Below the pieces are notes generated by a model that made no database searches, had not been told where the DNA came from, and was given only the letters and a program-made list of their open reading frames with translations. 40,188 nt of DNA. Origin: Elusimicrobiales bacterium. GTDB lineage: Bacteria; Elusimicrobiota; Elusimicrobia; Elusimicrobiales; Elusimicrobiaceae. Of this stretch, positions 8,965 through 17,076 are shown piece after piece. The stretch covers positions 1-40,188 of the forward strand of contig JAQTYB010000010.1 of NCBI GenBank assembly GCA_028688475.1, read 5' to 3'. Every line of letters starts with the position of its first letter. The stretch's first letter is position 1. The translations under genes and the position numbers were made by a program.

Positions 8965-9001
8965 AATTCAGTATGTGCATTTTTTGCACATGGTGCGAAT
9001 T
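8965..9001. repeat. Second mod-res hairpin with complementary core
   Basis: The inner arms are ATGTGCA (8973-8979) and TGCACAT (8985-8991) around TTTTT; outer arms AATTC (8965-8969) and GAATT (8997-9001) extend it with an internal bulge. TGCATTTTTTGCA (8976-8988) is the reverse complement of 8930-8942 in the first hairpin, so an alternative long-range pairing is possible. The hairpin ends a few bases before the GGAAGG ribosome site of res. Confidence 0.8.
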
Positions 9002-9019
9002 ATGGGAAGGAAATGAAAA

Positions 9020-11989
9020 ATGAAACTTCACTTTGAACCCAATCTTGATTACCAGCATGCGGCGATTGAGGCTGTGGCAGGGCTGTTTCGCGGACAGGAA
9101 ATTTGCCGCACCGAGTTTACCGTAACACATCGCTTCGCAAGTGACGCGCAAGGCGGACTTGGCATGGCGTCCAGCGACCTTGGCATTGGCAACCGGCTGA
9201 AACTGCTGGATGATGAAATCTTGTCCAATCTGTGCGGAATACAGCTTCACAATGGGTTGCGTCCTTCCACCAAGGAAATGCTTTCAAGCGATTTTACCGT
9301 AGAGATGGAAACCGGAACAGGCAAAACCTATGTCTATCTGCGCACGATTTTCGAGTTGAACAGGCGTTATGGCTTTACCAAGTTTGTCATTGTCGTTCCG
9401 TCGGTAGCTATCAAGGAAGGCGTATATAAATCGCTCCAGATGACCGAGGAGCATTTCCGCGCACTCTATGCCAACACGCCGTATGAATATTTCCTGTATG
9501 ATTCAACCAAGCTGGGCCAGGTGCGCAATTTCGCCACCAGCCCGCATATACAGATAATGGTTGTCACCGTCGGAGCAATCAACAAAAAAGATGTCAACAA
9601 TCTCTATAAAGACAGCGAGAAAACCGGCGGAGAAAAGCCGATAGATTTAATCAAGGCAACCAAGCCGATTCTGATAGTGGACGAACCGCAGAGCGTTGAC
9701 GGCGGTCTTGAAGGGCGCGGCAAGGAAGCCCTCGGTATGATGGACCCGCTTTGCACCCTGCGCTATTCCGCCACCCATGCGGCGAAGCATAACATGGTTT
9801 ACCGGCTGGACGCTGTGGACGCCTACGAGCGTAAACTGGTCAAGCAGATTGAAGTGGCTTCCCTTGAAGTGGAGGACGCGCACAACAAGGGCTATGTGAA
9901 GCTGGTTTCCGTTAGCAACAAGAAAAACAAAATCACCGCGAAGGTTGAGCTTGATGTTCAGAGCGGAACAGGGGTCAGCCGCGAAGTCGTCACGCTCAAA
10001 TCCGGCGACGATTTGGAACAAGTCGCCAAACGCCCTGTGTATGCAAATTACCTTGTCCAGAATATCGGCTGCAAGGCCGGGGAAGAGTATCTGGAACTCG
10101 GTAACATGGAAAAACCACTCCGCATCGGGGAATCCATAGGCGATATAGACAGCGACGCGCTTGCGCGGTTGATGATTCGCCGCACAATCACCGAGCATCT
10201 GGAAAAAGAACTGCGCCTTGCCCCGCAGGGCATAAAGGTGCTGAGCCTGTTTTTTATAGACCATGTGCATAAGTATCGCAGCTATTCTGCCGATGGCCAG
10301 CCTGTAAAAGGCCAGTATGCGATGATGTTTGAGGAAGAGTATCGCAAAGCCGCCGCCATTCCCAAATACCGCAGCCTGTTTAAAGAAGTGGATATGGAGT
10401 CAACTCCCGGCGAAGTCCACGACGGCTATTTCTCCATCGACAAAAAAGGCACTTGGACTGATACTGCGGAAAATAATCAGAGCAGCCGCGATAGCGCCGA
10501 GCGGGCATATAACCTGATAATGAAGGACAAGGAAAAGCTGCTCAGCTTTGAAACGAAACTTAAATTCATCTTCTCGCACTCGGCTTTGCGCGAAGGTTGG
10601 GACAACCCGAATGTATTCCAAATTTGCGCCATACGCGAGATGGGAACCGAACGAGAACGTCGTCAGACAATCGGGCGCGGCCTGCGCCTGTGCGTCAACC
10701 AGCAGGGCGAACGCCTGCGCGGGTTCGACATTAACACACTGACCGTGATAGCCAATGAAGGCTACGAACAGTTTGCCGAGAATCTTCAGAAAGAAATAGA
10801 AGCCGACACCGGCATACGCTTTGGCGTGGTGGAGCCGCATCAGTTCGCCGCAATTCCTATAACAGCCGAGAATGGCCAGTCAAAACCGCTTGGCGTGGAA
10901 CAGTCGGAATCTATTTGGAACTTCCTAAAAGAAGCTCACTACGTGGACGCTAAAGGCAAGGTGCAGGATGCGCTGCGCACCGCTCTGAAAGGTAACACCC
11001 TCGTCCTCCCCGCGCAATTCCAGTCGCAATTGCCTCAGATAACGGAAATACTGCGCAAGCTGGCTGGAAGACTGGATATTAAAAATGCCGATGAGCGCGT
11101 AACCATAAAAACTCGCCAGGCCGTGTTGGATAGCGAGGAATTTAAAGCATTGTGGAACCGCATAAAGCATAAAACCACGTACCGAGTGCAGTTCGACAAC
11201 GAGGCACTCATTGAGAGTTGCGCCAAGGCTATCGCCGAATGCCCGCCTATTGCCAAAACCCGCGTGGCAATCCGAAAGGCTGATATTTCAATAGGCCGGG
11301 GCGGCGTTTTATCCTCCGAAACTGCCACCGCAGCACCTATCGTGCTGGAAGAAAGCGATATAGAGTTACCGGATTTGCTTACAGACCTTCAGGATAAGAC
11401 CCAGCTTACCCGTCGCAGCATTGCGCGGATTCTGGCTGAAAGCGAACGCCTGGACGATTTTAAGCGCAATCCCCAACAGTTTATAGAGTTCGCCACAGAA
11501 GCGATAAACCGCACCAAGCGGCTTGCATTGGTTGATGGCATTCGCTATCAGCGTATAGGCGAAGAAGCCTATTACGCGCAGGAATTGTTCCAACAGGAAG
11601 AGCTTACCGGTTATATGCGCAATTTGCTGCCTGCCACCAAGTCCGTCTACGAGAAAACAGTCTATGACCACGGCATAGAGCACAACTTCGCGGAAGCGCT
11701 GGAGAAGAATGAATCCGTGAAAGTTTATGCAAAACTTCCCGGCTGGTTCCGCGTGCCGACCCCGCTTGGCAGCTATAACCCCGACTGGGCAGTGCTGGTA
11801 GAAAAAGACGGCGAGGAACGCCTGTATTTTGTAGTTGAAACCAAGTCCACCCTATTCACCGACGACCTGCGTGACAAAGAAAGCGCCAAAATCACCTGCG
11901 GCAAAGCCCACTTCAAGGCCCTAGCCGAAGGCCAGGACAACCCAGCCCAATACAAAGTCGCCACCAAATTAGAGGACGTGCTGAGATAG
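9020..11989 (+). CDS. res: Type III restriction enzyme helicase-nuclease subunit
   Basis: 989 residues, start chosen for GGAAGG nine bases upstream. Helicase motifs: Walker A METGTGKT (96-103), a DEPQ motif II (221-224) typical of type III Res, and motif VI RRQTIGRGLRL (547-557). Near the C terminus lies a PD-(D/E)xK nuclease: P921-D922 in YNPDWAVL and E940-T-K942 in VVETKST. All expected active-site elements are present and the length matches the family. With Mod it would form the ATP-dependent complex that cleaves DNA lacking the host modification. Separation from mod by ~100 bp of hairpin-forming sequence, rather than overlap, suggests separate control of its expression. Confidence 0.9.
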   Translation: MKLHFEPNLDYQHAAIEAVAGLFRGQEICRTEFTVTHRFASDAQGGLGMASSDLGIGNRLKLLDDEILSNLCGIQLHNGLRPSTKEMLSSDFTVEMETGTGKTYVYLRTIFELNRRYGFTKFVIVVPSVAIKEGVYKSLQMTEEHFRALYANTPYEYFLYDSTKLGQVRNFATSPHIQIMVVTVGAINKKDVNNLYKDSEKTGGEKPIDLIKATKPILIVDEPQSVDGGLEGRGKEALGMMDPLCTLRYSATHAAKHNMVYRLDAVDAYERKLVKQIEVASLEVEDAHNKGYVKLVSVSNKKNKITAKVELDVQSGTGVSREVVTLKSGDDLEQVAKRPVYANYLVQNIGCKAGEEYLELGNMEKPLRIGESIGDIDSDALARLMIRRTITEHLEKELRLAPQGIKVLSLFFIDHVHKYRSYSADGQPVKGQYAMMFEEEYRKAAAIPKYRSLFKEVDMESTPGEVHDGYFSIDKKGTWTDTAENNQSSRDSAERAYNLIMKDKEKLLSFETKLKFIFSHSALREGWDNPNVFQICAIREMGTERERRQTIGRGLRLCVNQQGERLRGFDINTLTVIANEGYEQFAENLQKEIEADTGIRFGVVEPHQFAAIPITAENGQSKPLGVEQSESIWNFLKEAHYVDAKGKVQDALRTALKGNTLVLPAQFQSQLPQITEILRKLAGRLDIKNADERVTIKTRQAVLDSEEFKALWNRIKHKTTYRVQFDNEALIESCAKAIAECPPIAKTRVAIRKADISIGRGGVLSSETATAAPIVLEESDIELPDLLTDLQDKTQLTRRSIARILAESERLDDFKRNPQQFIEFATEAINRTKRLALVDGIRYQRIGEEAYYAQELFQQEELTGYMRNLLPATKSVYEKTVYDHGIEHNFAEALEKNESVKVYAKLPGWFRVPTPLGSYNPDWAVLVEKDGEERLYFVVETKSTLFTDDLRDKESAKITCGKAHFKALAEGQDNPAQYKVATKLEDVLR

Positions 11990-12009
11990 CATCCTAAGGA
12001 GTATGCCCT

Positions 12010-12741
12010 ATGAAGAAATCCAAAAGAACACAACCCCGAAGCATCGCATCAATTCCTTTAAAATCTTTTCGTAATACATGGGCAAACGCATGTAATACGA
12101 TGTGGGTTGAAATCACCGCGATAAGCCATTTGGAAACCTATTTGCGCGGGCAATATCCATTTATAGCGAACAATGCCGAATTATCAGATGTAATATATGC
12201 ACCGACATGTGTTTCCTATAGAGGCACGCGACGCATAAATAGAGTTGGAAACACAAAAAACGATATTCTTAAGGATATTACAAAGTATTTAAATTACCCC
12301 GTAATTCTACGCGTAGTCTTGTTATCAGCGGCTTTCGAGTCCTATTTTTTAGAGTTTCTTGACCGATATCTTGAAAACAGGCCCAAATATTTCAATGGAG
12401 GCAAGCGCACTGCTGCCGGAAATAAAATCCATGATGATGTGAAAAAAGCACGTGGTCCAGTTAATCGAATAGCCAAATTTAAGGAATTAACAAACGCAAA
12501 AATTAATTCCATAACACCCCATCTTGATGCGCTGTCGGATGTATATATGATTCGCAATGTCATGGCGCACTCTGCAGGTATATGCACCGTACAGGATGTT
12601 GAAAGCTTCAAAACAATTTCGCCAATTGCTAATGAGGTAATACATATCTCAGTGCAGCATCTTGTAGATAAATTGGCCAAGCCATGTCTTGAAATCGCCA
12701 ACAGCCTCGATGGGAAAATTATACCTGGGGATATCACATGA
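12010..12741 (+). CDS. HEPN-like protein, putative RNase
   Basis: 243 residues, beginning 20 bases after the res stop with an AAGGAG ribosome site. The protein is mostly helical and carries IRNVMAHS near its C-terminal third: R182, N183 and H187 match the R-x4-6-H signature (with the usual polar residue after Arg) of HEPN ribonucleases. A hydrophobic helix with ESYFLEFLDRYL precedes it, as in surface-HEPN families. HEPN proteins in defence loci often cut RNA once triggered. It is AT-rich and its last 32 bases overlap the following protease gene, pointing to a linked pair. The exact subfamily and activity are inferred. Confidence 0.6.
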   Translation: MKKSKRTQPRSIASIPLKSFRNTWANACNTMWVEITAISHLETYLRGQYPFIANNAELSDVIYAPTCVSYRGTRRINRVGNTKNDILKDITKYLNYPVILRVVLLSAAFESYFLEFLDRYLENRPKYFNGGKRTAAGNKIHDDVKKARGPVNRIAKFKELTNAKINSITPHLDALSDVYMIRNVMAHSAGICTVQDVESFKTISPIANEVIHISVQHLVDKLAKPCLEIANSLDGKIIPGDIT

Positions 12742-13771
12742 TGCCCATATTGTGGCAATAGATAAAAAAATACGAGGCAAGCTTCTATCGTGTGCTGGCA
12801 TAATAGTCGGTGCAGATGGTAGGGGTGGCTCTGGAACCTTTGTCCAACTTAAAGATGGGCAAATTGCGCTATTGACAGCAAAACATGTAGTTCTTGAATG
12901 TATACGTGCGACGGGAGAGGCATACATTGCAGCGCCGTACTTTGAAGAAAAACTCCGCCGCCCACAGATGATACGCATGGACTCATCCCAGCAAGCGGAT
13001 GCGGCTTTTGCCATTTTTAGTGATCCGTCGCCCAAAATGCAACCTATTCCATATTGCGACTGGACGACAGATGTCGCTGAAATTAAGATCGGCGATCCAG
13101 TTTTGGCGTGTGGTTTCCCTGGGAGCCTTCGTCAGGTTAGCGGCAGAAGTATTAAACCCATTTTTGGCTCATTAAATGATCGAGTCAGAAGTCGACAGGG
13201 ACATACTATAGTTTGTGGGATCAATGAGTTAAATGAGACGTTACCAACATTTGCGGGCATGAGTGGTGGAGGACTATTTTCACATGATGGCCGATTCCTT
13301 GGCATCATAGTCAACGAATGCCGGAAAATAACTCCCACACATGGGGAGATTCATTCTTTAATTCCGAGCGGTTACGCAGAACTCTATAGAGAGTTTAAAT
13401 TGCCATGTAACCCTCCAAAGGGCGGATATATAGGCATGAAGCGGTCCATAGCGCTTCGCTTGTTCAATGCAGACGGTTCAACTCGTGCTACAGTTGGGTG
13501 TCTTGGCGAATTCCTCTTAGCACAGAAAGATTTAACCCATCCTTACGCTCGATTCGGTCGTATGTTAACGTTGGAATTCATCTTTCCAAATGGTGACGTG
13601 CACTACCCAGTCAATATTGAATCCTTGTTCACCTGGGAAGAGGATACAGAAGAGGGAATGCTTGCTGCACTTTATGAGGAATTCCGATTTTTATTGATGC
13701 GGATGGGATGGCTAGTTTCAAGTGAGGAGCCAGATGGAACTTCGTATGTACAGGTAAAACCTCTCATGTAA
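12710..13771 (+). CDS. Trypsin-like serine protease, no export signal
   Basis: 353 residues from the ATG at 12710; a TTG at 12689 in the same frame would add seven. The chymotrypsin-fold triad can be placed as H59 (LTAKHVV), D97 (ADAAFAIF) and S185 (GMSGGGLF), with VACGFPGSL-like strands between (seen as VLACGFPGSL). There is no signal peptide and no PDZ domain, so it should act in the cytoplasm, unlike HtrA. The last ~130 residues are a domain I do not recognise. The start lies inside the HEPN gene (32-base overlap) with no clear ribosome site, so translation is probably coupled. Proteases of this type occur in bacterial conflict systems as effectors that cut a partner; HEPN is the obvious candidate here, by inference. 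Confidence 0.7.
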   Translation: MGKLYLGISHDAHIVAIDKKIRGKLLSCAGIIVGADGRGGSGTFVQLKDGQIALLTAKHVVLECIRATGEAYIAAPYFEEKLRRPQMIRMDSSQQADAAFAIFSDPSPKMQPIPYCDWTTDVAEIKIGDPVLACGFPGSLRQVSGRSIKPIFGSLNDRVRSRQGHTIVCGINELNETLPTFAGMSGGGLFSHDGRFLGIIVNECRKITPTHGEIHSLIPSGYAELYREFKLPCNPPKGGYIGMKRSIALRLFNADGSTRATVGCLGEFLLAQKDLTHPYARFGRMLTLEFIFPNGDVHYPVNIESLFTWEEDTEEGMLAALYEEFRFLLMRMGWLVSSEEPDGTSYVQVKPLM

Positions 13772-13830
13772 GGTGCTAAAACCGAAGATTTTGTGCCGCT
13801 ATTTGTGGCTACATGGATTCCTGAAAATCT

Positions 13831-15486
13831 CTACCGTGCAGTGTCCCCAAGTAAACCTAATATTGCATCAATAAGTCCATCACTTTGCTTCCGTAGTCTT
13901 TGGATATTGATTTTTATGCGGCTGGCGGTGGTGTTAAGACAATAGCCGCCGGAACTATCATTGCCTATAATTTTCGCATCGTTTTTTAATTTGTAGGCTA
14001 AATCTTCCCATAGGCGTTTTACCTTTTGATGGGAGAGGTGCGGCACCAGCTTTTCATTTTTGAAAACCACCATGCCGTCTTTGCCTTCTTTTCTGGCGAC
14101 AGCCAATCGCAAGAACAGCAGAAAACCTGCTTCCGATAGTTGAACTTCCCGGCCATCAATAAAAATTTGCTGTTTCGGATTTTTGAGTCCAGTGATATGG
14201 ACTTTGAATTTGCCCGGGATAATGGCATCTAGAGTGGCTTTTTCTTTTAGCTTTTGCGGCTTTGCCCTCTTTGTGCCGGTGGCGGTGTAAGCTATCTCAC
14301 CTAGACGGAGTTCGCCGCCTTGCTCCAGATGCTTGGCGGCATGGCTTATCTTTTCAGCATGCTCTTTCTTGACGGCTACGGGTATCGTTATGTGCTTTTT
14401 TATACCGTTCATCAGCAAAAGTTTAAAATGTTTTCCATATTTCGCCATCGTGCTAAAATAGTCGCTATTTCCGTCAAGAAATTTATTGAGCTTCTTTAAC
14501 TCATTCGGGTCCATGGTTTGCCACAGTAGGTAATAGGACGACAGCTCCCGGCCTTGTAATAGCGCTGTCAGTATAGTTTTGGTTTTATCGAGCCGGGATG
14601 TTTCGAGTTCCTCGGCAACAAAGAGGACAGCATCCATCATGGCGTGCAGTCCGCCGGAACCGATATCCAGCAAGAACTTCTCTTGTTTGCCGACCTGGTC
14701 ATTCATAACACAGGCTTTATACTGGAATAATCCTGCATATCGTTGCTCCAAGTGCAGCAGTCGATTGGCTTCGTCGCGGTTAAGATGCTTGGCAATGATT
14801 TGGCCTGCCTTGTCGCAGAGCGTTTGCGGTGTATGCTCGTTATGCTCAAGCGCGTGGTAAAACAGCAAGCAAAGCTCAGATTTTATGTGATGCAATTTTA
14901 TGCGCGAGTCTTCCAGGAAAGTGCTTTCCTCGTGGCTGAATTTAAGCGCGCCGAAATTCTCCCATTGATTCAATGAATCGGCGAATGGATTATTCTTGCC
15001 TTGCACTTTCCAGCCCGGATCAAGGGTCGGATTGAGAAAAGTAAGCTTAATGAAAAAGCTATCAATGGCGAAATAGGCATAGGGATAGCCGTAGGCAAGC
15101 AAGGAATCACGTTTCTCATCGTAAAAATTATCAAACTCCCTGATTTCTGCGGCAAGTTCTTTGCGGGTATAAAGCGGCTCGAGTCCGCCTGCCCAATTTC
15201 GTATAAGCGATACGTGGTTCGCCAGCATATCTAAATCGCTCTTTTCAAATAAATCCAGTGCTTGCGTCCGCCCAAGGTTGCAGAACGCTTCCTCAAGCGA
15301 TAAGGCAAGGCCTTGACCGGTGAAGGGTCGCTGGCAATAGTGTTTGTGGTAGAGCTTCTCCATTATTGCCTGGATGCGATCAGTCTGTTTAGGAATGCCA
15401 AAGAGGCCTGCCAGCTTTTTCGAGTAGCTTTCAAGGTCAGTTTTTGACTCAGTGACCGGCAAATATAAGTTATCGTGTTGTTGCAT
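13831..15486 (-). CDS. Unrecognised 551-aa protein with winged-helix-like end
   Basis: I do not recognise the family. Residues ~1-370 look all-helical with many aromatic and acidic residues. From ~440 the pattern changes: IFIDGREVQLSEAGFLLFLR, then a helix VKRLWEDLAYKLKND and IIGNDSSGGYCL resemble an OmpR/PhoB-type winged-helix DNA-binding domain (strand, helices, GGY wing). No membrane segments or nuclease motifs are evident. It is convergent with the protease gene and divergent from the DUF4143 gene. The 290-base spacer upstream carries three hairpins and an inverted repeat. It may be a regulator or a defence gene with a DNA-binding tail. Confidence 0.6.
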   Translation of the reverse strand: MQQHDNLYLPVTESKTDLESYSKKLAGLFGIPKQTDRIQAIMEKLYHKHYCQRPFTGQGLALSLEEAFCNLGRTQALDLFEKSDLDMLANHVSLIRNWAGGLEPLYTRKELAAEIREFDNFYDEKRDSLLAYGYPYAYFAIDSFFIKLTFLNPTLDPGWKVQGKNNPFADSLNQWENFGALKFSHEESTFLEDSRIKLHHIKSELCLLFYHALEHNEHTPQTLCDKAGQIIAKHLNRDEANRLLHLEQRYAGLFQYKACVMNDQVGKQEKFLLDIGSGGLHAMMDAVLFVAEELETSRLDKTKTILTALLQGRELSSYYLLWQTMDPNELKKLNKFLDGNSDYFSTMAKYGKHFKLLLMNGIKKHITIPVAVKKEHAEKISHAAKHLEQGGELRLGEIAYTATGTKRAKPQKLKEKATLDAIIPGKFKVHITGLKNPKQQIFIDGREVQLSEAGFLLFLRLAVARKEGKDGMVVFKNEKLVPHLSHQKVKRLWEDLAYKLKNDAKIIGNDSSGGYCLNTTASRIKINIQRLRKQSDGLIDAILGLLGDTAR

Positions 15487-15566
15487 AGCAGGCTCAGAAT
15501 TATCTTCCTGATTAATTTCTTTTCTAATTCTACGAAACTTTTGAATGCATGTATTGGGCGGTGATA

Positions 15567-15601
15567 TGCACCAAACATCCAGTAACTGGAGGTTTGGTGC
15601 A
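15567..15601. repeat. Hairpin A of a three-hairpin cluster
   Basis: The arms are TGCACCAAAC (15567-15576) and GTTTGGTGCA (15592-15601). They continue inward, after one mismatch, as TCCAG (15578-15582) and CTGGA (15586-15590) around TAA. It is the longest of three adjacent inverted repeats in the spacer between divergent genes. Confidence 0.85.
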
Positions 15602-15625
15602 GGCTAGGCAAAACCCCGCTAGCCT
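15601..15625. repeat. Hairpin B of the cluster
   Basis: The arms are AGGCTAG (15601-15607) and CTAGCCT (15619-15625), separated by an 11-base loop. It abuts hairpin A, sharing one base. Confidence 0.65.
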
Positions 15626-15628
15626 TGC

Positions 15629-15651
15629 TACTGCAATGCCATATTGCAGTA
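15629..15651. repeat. Hairpin C of the cluster
   Basis: Perfect 9-bp arms TACTGCAAT (15629-15637) and ATTGCAGTA (15643-15651) flank GCCAT. No T tract follows on either strand, so a classical terminator is unlikely. Confidence 0.75.
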
Positions 15652-15718
15652 ATATATACTATTTGCAAGTACGCAATTCAAAAGGGAATTCGCCGGGAAG
15701 GGGCTGCGCGAAATAAGT

Positions 15719-15770
15719 TATGCAAAAAGTAACATTGAGTATTGCTTTTGCATAGTTTTTGATGTAAACT
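15719..15770 (+). promoter_or_regulatory. Putative leaderless promoter and operator of DUF4143 gene
   Basis: TTGCTT (15742-15747) and TAAACT (15765-15770) are spaced by 17 bases like -35 and -10 boxes. The -10 ends six bases before the ATG, so the transcript would start at about the start codon; no ribosome site is present. An inverted repeat, TATGCAAAA (15719-15727) and TTTTGCATA (15746-15754), covers the -35 region and could be an operator. Confidence 0.45.
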
Positions 15771-15776
15771 AAAAGC

Positions 15777-16940
15777 ATGAAATATATTGAACGGGCAATA
15801 GAACAGCGAATCAAAAAAGCCGCAAAACAATTCCCTGCCATCGCCATAACCGGGCCGCGCCAGACAGGGAAATCCACGCTCCTTAAAACACTTTTTCCTA
15901 AATGCGATTATGTTACGCTTGATGACCCCGAAGTAAGGCTTTCCGCAAAACAGGATCCGGGACTTTTCGTTGAAAATCTCAATCTTCCGGTTATTCTGGA
16001 TGAAATTCAGTATGCGCCGGAATTGCTGTCGTATATCAAAATCGTTATTGACCGCGACCGAAGCAAAAATGGCCTATTCCTTTTAACCGGTTCCCAAATG
16101 TTCCCGCTCATGGCCGGGATATCGGAATCGCTTGCCGGACGGATAGCGTTGTTTGAGCTTTTGGGATTTTCCTGGGAGGAGTTGCCCTCTGTGCCCAAAA
16201 CAGCCAAGGATTGCTATGCGAAAATGTTCAAGGGGTTTTATCCGGTGCCTGCGAGCCAGCGCGTAGATGCGCAAACATATTACTCCAGCTACATAACTAC
16301 CTATCTGGAACGCGATATCCGCCAGATACAAAATGCAATTGATATTACGACGTTCCAGTCTTTCCTCCAGCTTTTGGCAGCTCGCGCGGGCCAATTGCTT
16401 AATATAGCTGAAGTTGCCAAGGAATGCGGCATTGCCCCGCAAACCGCCCGGCGTTGGCTTTCTTTACTGGAAACCACGCGGATTGTTTATATGCTACGTC
16501 CATATTTCCGCAATATGACAAAGCGTATCGTGAAAACCCCGAAGCTATATTTCACGGATACCGGGCTATTGGCTTATCTGTTGAAATATCCTTCCCCGGA
16601 GACGATAATGGCCGGGCCGCAATCCGGAGCGTTTTTTGAAAACATGGTGATTATGGAAGCGCTCAAGCACAAGTTTAATCATGGACTGCGATGCGAACTG
16701 TATTTTTACCAAGACTCAAACCGGAATGAAACCGACTTGCTGCTGGATTTCGGGCAAAAGTTCGTTCTCGTGGAAGTTAAAAGTACCAAGAACATAACCG
16801 CCAAGCTTGCGGACTTTGTTAAGCATGTGCCGTTCAAGGACAGACCTGCTTATGTGGTTAGCTTCTCGGAACATGAGCTGGCGTTGGCCCCGGGTGTGAA
16901 GGCTATCCCATGGCAAAAATTTGACCCCGCCAAGCTTTAG
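15777..16940 (+). CDS. AAA ATPase with DUF4143 domain
   Basis: 387 residues, standard for this widespread family. An N-terminal P-loop ATPase (AAA_14) shows Walker A GPRQTGKS (26-33), Walker B VILDEIQ with D75-E76, and the sensor-like LLTGSQ. The C-terminal DUF4143 part contains a PD-(D/E)xK-like core: E318-T-D320 followed by E333-V-K335 in VLVEVKS. A helix-turn-helix-like stretch (IAEVAKECGIAPQTARRWL) lies between. The precise cellular role of the family is not established; members are frequent in mobile and defence regions and in intracellular or uncultured bacteria. It is monocistronic and probably leaderless. Confidence 0.85.
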   Translation: MKYIERAIEQRIKKAAKQFPAIAITGPRQTGKSTLLKTLFPKCDYVTLDDPEVRLSAKQDPGLFVENLNLPVILDEIQYAPELLSYIKIVIDRDRSKNGLFLLTGSQMFPLMAGISESLAGRIALFELLGFSWEELPSVPKTAKDCYAKMFKGFYPVPASQRVDAQTYYSSYITTYLERDIRQIQNAIDITTFQSFLQLLAARAGQLLNIAEVAKECGIAPQTARRWLSLLETTRIVYMLRPYFRNMTKRIVKTPKLYFTDTGLLAYLLKYPSPETIMAGPQSGAFFENMVIMEALKHKFNHGLRCELYFYQDSNRNETDLLLDFGQKFVLVEVKSTKNITAKLADFVKHVPFKDRPAYVVSFSEHELALAPGVKAIPWQKFDPAKL

Positions 16941-16990
16941 TATCCTGCGCGAAAAGTTGCCGGCCATCATCAGGGGCAGGCCATAATTAC

Positions 16991-17066
16991 ATGCAAATGG
17001 CCGCTTGGGCCTCTTTAATAGCGGATTAGGACACACCGTCGGGCATCGCGAGCTAAATTGCGCTTG
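16991..17066 (-). pseudogene. Decayed coding fragment, copy 1
   Basis: Read leftward this gives RNLARDARRCVLIRY, a stop, then RGPSGHLHVI. It aligns with RNQVLLWDNIPIRYEKGPRGHLRIV of the copy at 17917-18126, and the DNA also matches (for example TAGCGGATT and AAATGGCC in both). The in-frame stop marks it as a relic. The parent family is unknown to me. Confidence 0.5.
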
Positions 17067-17076
17067 ATGACTTCAA

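Noticed and set aside
1717..11989. DISARM or BREX system
   Set aside because: There is no DUF1998 (DrmB), no BrxL/PglZ and no DrmA-like gene; the methyltransferase and nuclease are type III Mod and Res.
15567..15651. CRISPR array
   Set aside because: The three hairpins differ in sequence; there are no equal repeats with spacers and no cas genes.
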